Source: Caballeronia novacaledonica
GTDB lineage: Bacteria > Pseudomonadota > Gammaproteobacteria > Burkholderiales > Burkholderiaceae
Assembly (NCBI RefSeq): GCF_900258035.1
Contig: NZ_OGTP01000001.1
Span: 434,001-498,000 of the forward strand
Length of the DNA: 64,000 nucleotides
Direction of reading: 5' to 3'
Position numbers and translations under genes: made by a program. The notes beneath the pieces were generated by a model. The model saw only the letters and a list, made by a program, of their open reading frames with translations. It did no database searches and had not been told where the DNA came from. Each line of letters begins with the position of its first letter. The first letter of the stretch is position 1. Positions 8,326 to 16,863 of this stretch are shown here, piece by piece.

Positions 8326-9147
8326 GTGAGCACTGAATCGAAAGCCAAGCAGAAGACGCATGTCTCAGCGGACAAACTCGCGATCAAGGCCGAACGGATT
8401 CTCGCGATCGATATCGGCGGGACCGGTCTGAAGGCGGCCGTCATCTCCGAAGATGGCGAGATGAAGAGCGATCGCGTGCGCGTGGCGACGCCGCATCCGG
8501 CGAAGCCCGACGTGGTCGTCGAGACGCTCATCGAACTGGTCGCGCCGATCGTCGCGGAGCCGCCGACGCATATTTCCATCGGCTTTCCGGGCGTCGTGCG
8601 CGACAACGTCGTGCTGACCGCGCCGAATCTCGGCACGCCGGCCTGGCGCGGCACACCGCTCGCGCAACTGCTTTCCGATCGTCTCGGCGGCATGCCGGCG
8701 CGCATGATCAACGATGCCGAAATGCAGGGGCTCGCGGCGATCGAAGGACACGGCATCGAAATGGTGCTGACGCTCGGCACCGGCGCGGGCACCGCGCTCT
8801 TTCGCGACGGCGAACTGATGCCGCATCTGGAGCTCGCGCATCATCCGGTCGCGAAGGACAAGACTTATGACGAATATATCGGCAACGCGGCGCGCGAGAA
8901 GGCGGGCAAGAAACGCTGGAGCCGGCGCGTGGAGAAGATCATCGAGATCCTTGCGACGCTCGTGAATTACGACCGGCTCTGGATCGGCGGCGGCAACGCG
9001 GCGCACGTCAAGTTCAAGCTGCCGGATAACGTGGCGATCGTGTCGAACGCGGCGGGCATCGAAGGCGGCGCGCGGCTGTGGCATCCGCGCTCGGTGCGCG
9101 AGACGCGGCAGTTGCCGCACTTCAATCAGCGTGAAGGGGTGCAGTGA
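8326..9147 (+). CDS. ROK-family glucokinase, polyphosphate-glucokinase type
   Basis: A 273-residue sugar kinase. The phosphate-binding loop DIGGTGLKA (29-37) and the catalytic Asp in the NDAE motif (Asp130) mark the ROK/ASKHA fold. The zinc motif CxCGxxGC of typical ROK kinases is absent, as in actinobacterial polyphosphate glucokinases. The C-terminal half (KKRWSRRVEKIIEIL, LWIGGGNA, NAAGIEGGARLW) also resembles PpgK. It probably phosphorylates glucose, and polyphosphate as donor is an inference. It lies between zwf and a HAD phosphatase gene with which it overlaps by one base, so the three genes likely form an operon for glucose 6-phosphate metabolism. Confidence 0.82.
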   Translation: MSTESKAKQKTHVSADKLAIKAERILAIDIGGTGLKAAVISEDGEMKSDRVRVATPHPAKPDVVVETLIELVAPIVAEPPTHISIGFPGVVRDNVVLTAPNLGTPAWRGTPLAQLLSDRLGGMPARMINDAEMQGLAAIEGHGIEMVLTLGTGAGTALFRDGELMPHLELAHHPVAKDKTYDEYIGNAAREKAGKKRWSRRVEKIIEILATLVNYDRLWIGGGNAAHVKFKLPDNVAIVSNAAGIEGGARLWHPRSVRETRQLPHFNQREGVQ

Positions 9148-10031
9148 TGAACGCTCAAGGCAAATACGGCCTCCACAGCGCGACCGGCGACGCCGATGCG
9201 GCCTTCGAAGCGCTCGCCAAAGCGGAGCTCGTCGTCACCGACTGCGACGGCACGCTGCTCTACACCGACAAGGCGCTCGGCCAGCCCGCGATAGACGCCG
9301 TGCGCCGCCTGCGGGAAGCCGGCGTGCGCTTCACGGTCGCCAGCAGCCGGCCGGGCAAGGGCATGCGGCACATCGTGGAGGCGCTGTCGGTCGACATGCC
9401 TTATGCGTCGTACAACGGCGGCAGTCTCGTGAGGCCGGGCACGTGGGAAGTGCTGTCGTCGCACAAGCTGCCGCGCGATGTCGTGCAGACCACGCTCGAA
9501 GCGCTCACCGCCGCGAATATCGACGCGTGGGTGTTCATCGACGACGCATGGTATCTGACGCATCCCGAAGGCACCTACGTGCCGCTCGAAACGCGCACGG
9601 TCGGCTATGAGGGCGTGCGCGTCGCGCGTTTCGACGATGTCGATCTCGGCGCGGTCGACAAGATCGTCGGCTCGACTGCCGACACGGCGCTGCTCGCGCG
9701 CGTGGAAAGCGATCTGCAGCGGCAACTGGAAGGCCGCGGCCATGCGGCGCGCTCGCAGACGTACTACCTCGACATCACGAGCCTGGAAGCGAACAAGGGC
9801 ACGGCGGTGCGCGAACTCGCGCAACTCGCCGGCGTGCCGCTCGAACGCGTGGCCGTGCTCGGCGACATGGGCAACGACATGGCGATGTTCGAGATCGCGG
9901 GCGTATCGATCGCGATGGGGCAGGCATCCGACACCGTGCAGCGTCGCGCGAGCCTGGTCTCGAAGAGCAACGACGAGGACGGCTTCGCGATCGGCGTCGA
10001 CGCGCTGCTGGCGGCGCGCGGCGCGGCTTGA
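9147..10031 (+). CDS. HAD-superfamily hydrolase, Cof type
   Basis: A 294-residue cytosolic phosphatase of the Cof/YbjI subgroup. Motif I is DCDGTLL (nucleophile Asp32, acid/base Asp34), a C2-type cap domain follows, and motifs III/IV appear as NKGTAV and LGDMGNDMAMF near the C-terminus. It should dephosphorylate a sugar phosphate or related metabolite, and context suggests a hexose phosphate. The stop of the kinase gene and this ATG overlap by one base (TGATG), indicating translational coupling; a GTG three bases earlier is an alternative start. Substrate not determinable from sequence. Confidence 0.88.
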   Translation: MNAQGKYGLHSATGDADAAFEALAKAELVVTDCDGTLLYTDKALGQPAIDAVRRLREAGVRFTVASSRPGKGMRHIVEALSVDMPYASYNGGSLVRPGTWEVLSSHKLPRDVVQTTLEALTAANIDAWVFIDDAWYLTHPEGTYVPLETRTVGYEGVRVARFDDVDLGAVDKIVGSTADTALLARVESDLQRQLEGRGHAARSQTYYLDITSLEANKGTAVRELAQLAGVPLERVAVLGDMGNDMAMFEIAGVSIAMGQASDTVQRRASLVSKSNDEDGFAIGVDALLAARGAA

Positions 10032-10193
10032 AGGCTTGCGGGAAGGGGCATCGACGCGTCGCGCAGCCTTGAACGGCCAGGCGCGGGGCACGCGGCCGCG
10101 TCGAAGTACAGGTGATCCGCGGATGGTTCAAAAGCGTGCGCGGCGGATCAGGCTCACGCTCGTTGCGGATGAATCAGATGAAACGGTGAAGCA

Positions 10194-10460
10194 TCAACGA
10201 CGGCGCATCGGTGCGCGCGGGGCGCCGCCGCCTGCACGCTCGTCCTTGTGACGGAAGTTGATGCGGCCCTTCGTCAGGTCGTACACCGACAGTTCCAGCG
10301 TCACGCGGTCGCCGGCCAGAATGCGGATGTGATTCTTGCGCATGCGGCCCGAGGCGTACGCGCCGACGACAACGCCGTTGTCCAGCGTCACGCGATAGCG
10401 GCTGTCGGGAAGCACTTCGTCAACGATGCCGTCGAGTTCGATGAGTTCTTCTTTCGCCAT
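10194..10460 (-). CDS. infA: Translation initiation factor IF-1 (second copy type)
   Basis: An 88-residue OB-fold protein that binds the 30S A site during initiation. The IF-1 core is clear: [13 protein letters not shown], then [21 protein letters not shown] and GRINFRHK. It is longer than the usual 72-residue IF-1 and carries a Gly/Ala/Arg tail ([12 protein letters not shown]). It also stands alone, not next to rpmJ or rpsM. Several beta-proteobacteria have such a stand-alone paralogue besides the ribosomal-operon copy; that this is the extra copy is inferred from its location and length. AGGAG lies six bases before the ATG, and a TACAAT-like -10 lies at 10483-10488 on the minus strand. Confidence 0.93.
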   Translation of the reverse strand: MAKEELIELDGIVDEVLPDSRYRVTLDNGVVVGAYASGRMRKNHIRILAGDRVTLELSVYDLTKGRINFRHKDERAGGGAPRAPMRRR

Positions 10461-10918
10461 ATGGGGCTCCTGTGGTCATTAAATTGTAGGTGCTGCCGCG
10501 CATCCTGCGGGACGCGCATTAAACGCCGATGAAGTGTCGGGCGGCGCTGCCCACGGGCGGCGTCGCGACGAAACGAAAGAGGCGAGCAAAGCGTGGCCTG
10601 GCACGTCCGGCACGATCAAACGTGCGACCGGAGCGCGCCGCGTCTCGATTTCAGGCTCATTGTGAGCTTGACGGCATAGGCCGGACAACCGGGCAAACCG
10701 CGATGGCGGCGCGCCGTGGCCGGCATGACCGGGACGGCGACATCGGCGAACAGCAGTGCCGACGTGCGGGTGTGAAACGAAAAGCGATGAAAGTGCGACG
10801 TGCGTTCACGTCATGTAAGGTCGATTGGCCGGTTTGCAAGGCCAGCCCCACATTCTCGCGCAAATCGCTTGATTAGACAATGAATTTCGCCTGAAGGTTC
10901 CTGAAAGACGCGCTTTCG
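10461..10918. other. Intergenic region between infA and corA
   Basis: 458 bases without a gene I can support. The infA end holds its ribosome site and a possible -10 element. The rest has several open frames with Arg/Ala-rich shadow composition and no ribosome sites. Downstream of corA I see no terminator-like hairpin. Confidence 0.5.
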
Positions 10919-11896
10919 CTACAGCCAGCCGGCCTTCTTGAATCGCCAGTAGAGCACGAGGTCCACCAGCAGCATGACGGCGAGACACGTCGGATAGCCG
11001 TAGATCCAGTCGAGTTCCGGAATCGACTTGAAGTTCATGCCGTAGATGCCGGCGATCATCGTCGGTACGGCGAAGAGGGCCGCGAACGAGCCGAGGCGCT
11101 TGGTCACTTCGCTTTCCGCAAGGGCGATCAGGCCGAGGTTCACCTGAATCGCCGTGACGATCATTTCGCGGCGCCCTTCGATGGTCTTCACGATGCGCAG
11201 CAGGTGGTCGTACACGTCGCGGAAATATTCCTGCATGCCCGAGCAGACGCCCGGCGAACGCCCGCCATACAGTTTGCTGACGGCTTCGAGCAGCGGCGCC
11301 GTGTGATGCTGCAGAATCGTCATGCGACGCTTGAGCGAGTACAGATCCTCGATGATCTCGCGCGATTCCACCGAACCCTTCTGTTCGAAGATGCGCTCTT
11401 CGACTTCGTCGACTTCCGCGCCGAGCGTTTCCAGCACGGGAAAATAACGATCGACGACGGCGTCGAGCAGCGCGTACATCACGAAGGCCGGCCCGTGCTT
11501 GAGCAGATGCGGCTCGCGCTCGCAGCGCTTGCGCACTTCCTGAAAGCCTTGCGTCGTCCGATTGCGCACCGAGAGCACGTAGTTCTTGCCGACGAACACG
11601 TTCATTTCGCCGACCAGCACTTCGCCTTCTTCATCGAACTCGACCGTGTGGAAGACCGCGAATAGCGAATCGCCGTATTCCTCGATCTTCGGCCGCTGAT
11701 GACCGTGCTGCGCATCTTCGACCGCCAGCTCGTGCAGACCGAACTGGTGCGTCATGTGCGCGAGCTCGCCGGGGCCGGGCTCCTTCAATGCAACCCAAAT
11801 GAAAGAGTCGGGCATATCGCGATAAGCGTTGATATCGTCGATATTGACGTCCGCGAGTTTTCGGCCGTTTTGATAAGCCGCGCAATTGACCAGCAT
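10919..11896 (-). CDS. corA: Magnesium/cobalt transport protein CorA
   Basis: A 325-residue CorA-type divalent cation channel that lets Mg2+ (and Co2+, Ni2+) into the cell. A long acidic, helical cytoplasmic domain precedes two C-terminal membrane helices. The signature YGMNF, with GMN at about 286-288, ends the first helix, and the protein closes with the usual basic tail (RFKKAGWL). Length is normal. It is a single-gene unit downstream of the bactofilin gene on the same strand, separated from it by a strong hairpin. No M-box-type leader was recognised upstream. Confidence 0.96.
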   Translation of the reverse strand: MLVNCAAYQNGRKLADVNIDDINAYRDMPDSFIWVALKEPGPGELAHMTHQFGLHELAVEDAQHGHQRPKIEEYGDSLFAVFHTVEFDEEGEVLVGEMNVFVGKNYVLSVRNRTTQGFQEVRKRCEREPHLLKHGPAFVMYALLDAVVDRYFPVLETLGAEVDEVEERIFEQKGSVESREIIEDLYSLKRRMTILQHHTAPLLEAVSKLYGGRSPGVCSGMQEYFRDVYDHLLRIVKTIEGRREMIVTAIQVNLGLIALAESEVTKRLGSFAALFAVPTMIAGIYGMNFKSIPELDWIYGYPTCLAVMLLVDLVLYWRFKKAGWL

Positions 11897-12026
11897 GGGG
11901 CGCCCTTATAGTTATTTCGATGTCACCGGCCACGCGTCGATGGGCGCTCGAAGTCGCGTGATTCGCGCGGGGCGCGAGCGCGTGGCCTCCATCCATTGAA
12001 TCTTAGCTGGACATGCGCGCTGTTGC

Positions 12027-12056
12027 CAACGAGCGCCGAACCTGCGGCGCTCGTTG
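12027..12056 (-). repeat. Perfect 12-bp inverted repeat downstream of bactofilin
   Basis: Arms CAACGAGCGCCG (12027-12038) and CGGCGCTCGTTG (12045-12056) flank a six-base loop, eight bases past the bactofilin stop. There is no T tract on the minus strand, so it is a terminator-like or RNA-stabilising hairpin rather than a classic intrinsic terminator. Confidence 0.6.
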
Positions 12057-12063
12057 CCTGGCG

Positions 12064-12498
12064 TCAGTTGGCGTCGAATTCGACGGCATATCCCGGCGGC
12101 GCGGGCAGCGTCGGAACAGACGTGGACTGCGAATCGAACTTGGTGAGCTTGCCCTCGACGGTCGCACCGATATCCATGCGCAGCTTCTGATAATAGATGT
12201 TGCCAAGAACGCGCGCGTTGGACTGAAGTTCGACGAAATGCGCGACGGTGACGTCGCCCGTCACGGAGCCGTTGATGATGACGTCGTAGGCGCTCACGTT
12301 GCCGCGAATCGCGCCCTGATCGCTCACGACGAGCAGCGTCTCTTCGCCGGGGCGGCCGTTCACGTTGCCCGTGACCTGACCATCCATGCGCAGGCCCTCG
12401 CTGAATTCGAGATCGCCCGAGATGTGAACGTTATGCGCGACGAGCGTCGCGAGCTTGGCCATCTTGACGCCGTTTGAATCCTTCTTCGATGAAAACAT
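12064..12498 (-). CDS. Bactofilin-family polymer-forming protein
   Basis: A 144-residue bactofilin (formerly DUF583), which polymerises without nucleotide into filaments at the membrane and often positions cell-wall enzymes. The right-handed beta-helix core shows the repeating pattern: VHISGDLEFSEGLRMDGQVTGNV, then AIRGNVSAYDVIINGSVTGDV and ARVLGNIYYQKL. Short flexible tails flank it, the last one proline-rich. Start at 12498 (MFSSKKD) matches the family; the longer frame adds 11 residues. It follows a coiled-coil membrane protein and an M23 peptidase on the same strand, the neighbourhood seen for bactofilins in other proteobacteria. Confidence 0.92.
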   Translation of the reverse strand: MFSSKKDSNGVKMAKLATLVAHNVHISGDLEFSEGLRMDGQVTGNVNGRPGEETLLVVSDQGAIRGNVSAYDVIINGSVTGDVTVAHFVELQSNARVLGNIYYQKLRMDIGATVEGKLTKFDSQSTSVPTLPAPPGYAVEFDAN

Positions 12499-12556
12499 GT
12501 CGAGTCCTTGCGATGCGGTAAAGAGTTGCACGAAGCGAGCGCGTCACGCGTGCCGC

Positions 12557-12922
12557 TCAGTCGGGTTTGTGCTGTTTTTTAAGGAAAGCGAGATCGGTCT
12601 GCAGGCGCTGGATCTCGACTGTGCCATCGGTCACGCGTTGCTCCAGCGCTGCGCGCGTCGCCGTTTCCTGTTCGAGCGCGAGTTGCGCGTGCGCGAGCTG
12701 ATCGCGCAGCGTCTGCTCGGAGGCGGGCGGCGCGCAGAGCGTGTCCAGCTTGCGCGCGTCCTCGTTCGAACGCTTGAGCGCGTAGCCCGCGGCGGCGAGC
12801 GCCGCGATCGCGCACGTCGCTGCGATCAGGCCGATCCAGATGCCCGCGCCGCGCTTGGGCGTGAGCGAATAGGACTGGCGAGTGAGTTGCAGCGACAGCC
12901 GCTTCGAATCAACTTTGCGCAT
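12557..12922 (-). CDS. Single-pass membrane protein with coiled coil
   Basis: A 121-residue protein with a basic cytoplasmic N-terminus, one membrane helix (IWIGLIAATCAIAALAAAGY, about 28-47) and a long heptad-rich segment (about 65-117; LRDQLAHAQLALEQE, LEQRVTDGTVEIQRLQTDL), so it should project a coiled coil into the periplasm. It overlaps the upstream M23 peptidase gene by 14 bases and precedes the bactofilin gene by 58, implying one operon. A scaffold or partner for the peptidase or bactofilin is an inference from context; I do not recognise a named family. Confidence 0.8.
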   Translation of the reverse strand: MRKVDSKRLSLQLTRQSYSLTPKRGAGIWIGLIAATCAIAALAAAGYALKRSNEDARKLDTLCAPPASEQTLRDQLAHAQLALEQETATRAALEQRVTDGTVEIQRLQTDLAFLKKQHKPD

Positions 12923-13889
12923 TCGGCTTGCGCCTGAAGAGCGCGAGATAGGGAAACGGATTGATCTGCGCGCCGTCGACGATGACTTCGAAATGCAGAT
13001 GCGGGCCCGTGGAGCGCCCGGTCGAGCCGACTTCCGCGACTTCCTGTCCGGGCATCACGTAGTCGCCGGCTTTCACGAGGACGCGCGACGCATGTCCGTA
13101 GCGCGTCACCATGCCGTCGGCGTGACGGATATCGACCGCGTTGCCGTAGCCGCCGTGTTCGCCCGCCTGCACGACGCGTCCGCCTGCGCTCGCGAGAATC
13201 GGCGTGCCCGTCGGCGCGACGAGATCGACACCCGGATGAAAGCTCAGATGCGCCGTGAACGGATCGATACGATTGCCGTAAGGCGAGCCGCTGCGCGCGC
13301 CGGGCGCCGGATCGCGGCCGGGAAACGCCATGTACGAGGCATAGTGCGCGAGCGTTTGCGTCTGCAGTTGCGAAATTGCCTCGTTCAGGCAATCGACGGT
13401 GCGCTGCGCGCTCTTCAGACGCTGGCGCGGCGTGCCGGACGCCCCGCGGCCGGTGCCGCACAGGCGCGGCGCCAGGTCCGGGCCGCCGGCGCCGTCGAGC
13501 GACGATGCCGGCCCTTCGCTGTCGGGCAGCGGCGGCACATCGTGCACGCCGGTCGTGTTGCCCGGGCCGTGCGCGGCCTTCAGATGCGCGTCGAAATCGT
13601 GCAGTTCGTTCACTTGCGCCGAAAGCCCTTCGACACGCGGCGCGAGTTCGATCAGCGCGGCATTGATGCGGCCGAGCGCTTCGATCTCGTACGAACGGCG
13701 CGACATCAGCGCCTGCTCTTCGCCGAGATGGCTGCGGGCGAACAACGTGCCGATCGCGATGCCGAGCGCCAGCGCGGCGATCAGAAGCGTGATCGCGCCG
13801 ATGATGGCGATGGCGCGCGCGGTTCGTGCCTCGACGAAGCGTATGCGCTGGCGGGACATGGTCCGCCGTGACCAGATGACGAAAGCCAT
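12909..13889 (-). CDS. Membrane-anchored M23 (LytM) peptidase
   Basis: A 326-residue protein with an N-terminal membrane anchor (about 27-48), a helical linker and a C-terminal M23 domain. Zinc-site motifs are intact: HPGVD (HxxxD) and HLHFE (HxH), so it should be an active peptidoglycan endopeptidase rather than a degenerate activator. The start is uncertain: the ATG at 13889 or one at 13859 (MSRQRIRF); neither has a clear ribosome site. It heads the group that continues with the coiled-coil protein and the bactofilin. By analogy with bactofilin-peptidase pairs elsewhere, it may shape the cell wall at a localised site. Confidence 0.9.
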   Translation of the reverse strand: MAFVIWSRRTMSRQRIRFVEARTARAIAIIGAITLLIAALALGIAIGTLFARSHLGEEQALMSRRSYEIEALGRINAALIELAPRVEGLSAQVNELHDFDAHLKAAHGPGNTTGVHDVPPLPDSEGPASSLDGAGGPDLAPRLCGTGRGASGTPRQRLKSAQRTVDCLNEAISQLQTQTLAHYASYMAFPGRDPAPGARSGSPYGNRIDPFTAHLSFHPGVDLVAPTGTPILASAGGRVVQAGEHGGYGNAVDIRHADGMVTRYGHASRVLVKAGDYVMPGQEVAEVGSTGRSTGPHLHFEVIVDGAQINPFPYLALFRRKPNAQS

Positions 13890-14141
13890 CAGCGCGCGTG
13901 GCAGCCCTTACGGCCGGCGGAAGAGAGAATAATCAAGGGGATGGAGTGCGCCGCGATTCTCACGGCAAAAAACGAAAAGACTGGCCGGCGATTATGCCCG
14001 ACTCGATGCGTCAAATGACGGTTCGAGAGGATATCGAAGCAAAATTACACGAATTCCATTGAGTCAAATTTTGTGTCGCTTGGACGCGAGTAGATGGGTA
14101 CCACGTTCGACTTGATCTCGCTGTCAAAAACCGTGACTCGA

Positions 14142-15116
14142 TCAGGATGACTGGACGTCGACCCACGCCATCTGCGTGCCGTCGCCCATCAGGAAAGCGC
14201 GGTTCGCTTCGGCGGCCGCCCGCAGATAGTCCCACACGGCCGTGATGCGCTTGAGCTTGCGCAGGTCTTCGCGGCACGACAGATAGAAGGCGCGCGTCAC
14301 GACTATTTCGTCCGGCAGCACCGGCACGAAGCGCGGATCGGGCGAGGTCATGAAGCACGGCAGGATTGCGAGCGCGCGGCCCTGCAGCGCCGCGAAGTAT
14401 TGCGCGATCGCGCTCGTGCTGCGCCAGCGCGACACCGCGCCCGGCACCGCGCGTTCGAGATACAGCAGTTCGTAACTGAACGCGAGGTCGTCGATATAGC
14501 TCGCGAAGCGATGATGCCGCAGATCGTCGGTCGTGCGGATCGGCTCGTGCGCGTTCAGATATTCGGCGGTCGCGTAGAGCTTGAGGCGGTATTCGCAGAG
14601 CTTCGTATAGACGTACTGGCCCTGCTCGGGGCGCTCCAGCGTCACGGCGATGTCCGCCTCGCGCTTCGACAGGCTCACGAAATGCGGCACCGGCAACAGA
14701 TCGATGGAAATGTTCGGATGCGCGTCCTGAAAGCGCGCCAGTTGCGGCGCGAGAAAAAAGCAGCCGAAGCCTTCCGTCGAGCCGACGCGCACATGTCCCG
14801 ACAGCGCGTGGCCCGTATTGGCGATCTGCTCGGTGGCGGACTGCACCGTCGTCTCGATCGAATCGACGAAACCGAGCAGGCGCTGGCCTTCGGCGGTCAG
14901 AATGAATCCGCCGCTGCGCGACTTGTCGAACAGCAGGGTGCCGAGCGCGTCTTCGAGCGCGCGCACGCGCCGCGCGACCGTCGTGTAGTCGACGCCCAGG
15001 CGCTTCGCCGCGCCGCTCGCGCGCTGCGTGCGGGCAACTTCGAGAAAAAAGCGCAGATCGTCCCAGTTGAGCCGGGAGAGGTCGAGCTTGCCGGTTTGCA
15101 TGGCCTTTTTTTGCAT
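14142..15116 (-). CDS. LysR-family regulator, probable regulator of mmsAB
   Basis: A 324-residue LysR-type activator/repressor. The winged helix-turn-helix is at about residues 14-73 (FFLEVARTQRASGAAKRLGVDYTTVARRVRALEDALGTLLF) in fragments typical of the family, followed by the periplasmic-binding-like effector domain. It is divergent from mmsA across 202 bases, the classic LysR arrangement. The start could also be the Met at residue 6 (15101). A repeated TTTTGCATA lies in the divergent region and overlaps this start, which would fit autoregulation. The effector (perhaps a valine breakdown intermediate) is inferred from the target genes. Confidence 0.9.
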   Translation of the reverse strand: MQKKAMQTGKLDLSRLNWDDLRFFLEVARTQRASGAAKRLGVDYTTVARRVRALEDALGTLLFDKSRSGGFILTAEGQRLLGFVDSIETTVQSATEQIANTGHALSGHVRVGSTEGFGCFFLAPQLARFQDAHPNISIDLLPVPHFVSLSKREADIAVTLERPEQGQYVYTKLCEYRLKLYATAEYLNAHEPIRTTDDLRHHRFASYIDDLAFSYELLYLERAVPGAVSRWRSTSAIAQYFAALQGRALAILPCFMTSPDPRFVPVLPDEIVVTRAFYLSCREDLRKLKRITAVWDYLRAAAEANRAFLMGDGTQMAWVDVQSS

Positions 15117-15159
15117 ATCGATCGGGTGTTTTTATAGTGCCATGATGGACTTTTGCATA
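15109..15159. promoter_or_regulatory. Direct repeat TTTTGCATA in lysR-mmsA divergent region
   Basis: TTTTGCATA occurs at 15109-15117 and again at 15151-15159, 42 bases apart (four helical turns). The first copy covers the lysR start codon. The spacing puts both on one DNA face, so they could be sites for the LysR tetramer. Found by eye; no T-N11-A palindrome was pinned down. Confidence 0.35.
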
Positions 15160-15318
15160 ACTATACTCAAGGAAACGAGCGTGCAGCAGTGCAGGCCGAT
15201 TTCATATAAACGGAGACGACATGCCTTTTCCCTTCGGCGCCGCCAAGGCGTCCCGTCCGCGCGTCTTCGCCTTTCCTCCCAACCCCGCGTTTGAAACTTT
15301 CCCGACAAGGAGTGACTC

Positions 15319-16851
15319 GTGAATATCGCTGCTGAACATCCGGCGCAGAATGCATCCGTCCGTACGGCCAAGCTGCTCATCGACGGCCAGTTCGTCGATT
15401 CGAAGACGACGGAATGGCGCGACATCGTCAATCCCGCGACGCAGGAAGTGGTCGGCTGCGTGCCCTTCGCGACGATGGACGAAGTGAACGCCGCCGTCGC
15501 CGCCGCGCAGAAGGCGTTTCAGACGTGGCGCACGACGCCGCTCGGCGTGCGCATGCGTCTGATGCTGAAGTTCCAGGACCTCGTGCGCCAGAACCAGAAG
15601 CGCATTGCGCGGACGCTCACGGCCGAGCAGGGCAAGACGCTCGCCGATGCCGAGGGCGACATCTTTCGCGGCCTCGAAGTCGTCGAGCATGCTTGTTCGA
15701 TCAGCACCCTGCAGCAAGGCGAATTCTCCGAAAACGTCGCGGGCGGTGTCGATACCTACACGCTGCGCCAGCCGATCGGCGTCTGCGCGGGCATCACGCC
15801 GTTCAACTTCCCCGCGATGATCCCGCTGTGGATGTTCCCGATGGCGATCGTCTGCGGCAACACCTTCGTGCTGAAACCGTCGGAGCAAGATCCGCTTTCG
15901 ACCATGGAACTCGTCGAACTGGCGATCGAAGCCGGCGTGCCGGCGGGCGTGCTCAACGTCGTGCATGGCGGCAAGGAAGTCGTCGATGCGATCTGCACGC
16001 ATCCCGACATCAAGGCGATCTCGTTCGTCGGCTCGACGGCCGTCGGCACGCACGTCTACAACCTCGCGAGCCAGCACGGCAAGCGCGTGCAGTCGATGAT
16101 GGGCGCGAAGAATCACGCCGTCGTGCTGCCCGACGCGAACAAGGAACAGACGCTCAACGCGCTCGCGGGCGCGGGTTTCGGCGCGGCGGGCCAGCGCTGC
16201 ATGGCGACGTCGGTGGCGGTGTTCGTCGGGGCGTCGAAGGACTGGGTGCCGGAACTCGTCGAGCGCGCGAAGACGCTCAAGGTCAACGCGGGCATCGAGC
16301 CGAATACGGATGTCGGCCCGGTCGTTTCGAAGGCGGCGAAGGAGCGCATTCTCGGGCTGATCGGCAAGGGCGTGGACGAGGGTGCGACGCTCGCGCTCGA
16401 CGGCCGCGAGATCGACGTGAAGGGCTACGAGAGCGGCAACTTCATCGGTCCGACGATCTTCACGAAGGTCGGCACGGACATGTCGATCTACAAGACCGAG
16501 ATCTTCGGCCCGGTGCTGTGCGTGGTCGAAGCCGACACGCTCGATGACGCGATCGCGCTCGTCAACCGCAATCCGATGGGCAACGGCGTCGGCCTCTTCA
16601 CGCAGAGCGGCGCGGCGGCGCGCAAGTTCCAGAGCGAGATCGATATCGGCCAGGTGGGCATCAACATTCCGATTCCGGTGCCGGTGCCGGCGTTCAGCTT
16701 CACGGGCTCGCGCGGCTCGAAGCTCGGCGATCTCGGGCCGTACGGCAAGCAGGTCGTGCAGTTCTACACGCAGACGAAGACGGTCACCGCGCGCTGGTTC
16801 GACGACGCCACCGTGAACGACGGCGTCAACACGACCATCTCGCTGCGCTGA
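15319..16851 (+). CDS. mmsA: Methylmalonate-semialdehyde dehydrogenase (CoA-acylating)
   Basis: A 510-residue ALDH-superfamily enzyme converting methylmalonate semialdehyde to propionyl-CoA, NADH and CO2, late in valine (and thymine) catabolism. The signature stretch GAAGQRCMA contains catalytic Cys294, and PFNFPAMIP and MMGAKNHAVV are characteristic of MmsA rather than of ordinary aldehyde dehydrogenases, which use a Glu in ELGGK. AAGGAG lies before the ATG. mmsB follows after 12 bases, giving the last two valine steps in one operon under the divergent LysR gene. Confidence 0.97.
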   Translation: MNIAAEHPAQNASVRTAKLLIDGQFVDSKTTEWRDIVNPATQEVVGCVPFATMDEVNAAVAAAQKAFQTWRTTPLGVRMRLMLKFQDLVRQNQKRIARTLTAEQGKTLADAEGDIFRGLEVVEHACSISTLQQGEFSENVAGGVDTYTLRQPIGVCAGITPFNFPAMIPLWMFPMAIVCGNTFVLKPSEQDPLSTMELVELAIEAGVPAGVLNVVHGGKEVVDAICTHPDIKAISFVGSTAVGTHVYNLASQHGKRVQSMMGAKNHAVVLPDANKEQTLNALAGAGFGAAGQRCMATSVAVFVGASKDWVPELVERAKTLKVNAGIEPNTDVGPVVSKAAKERILGLIGKGVDEGATLALDGREIDVKGYESGNFIGPTIFTKVGTDMSIYKTEIFGPVLCVVEADTLDDAIALVNRNPMGNGVGLFTQSGAAARKFQSEIDIGQVGINIPIPVPVPAFSFTGSRGSKLGDLGPYGKQVVQFYTQTKTVTARWFDDATVNDGVNTTISLR

Positions 16852-16863
16852 GGGAGCGTTCTC

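Noticed and set aside
10529-10876. A 115-codon open frame between infA and corA
   Set aside because: Very Arg-rich composition and no ribosome site; typical of non-coding GC-rich DNA.
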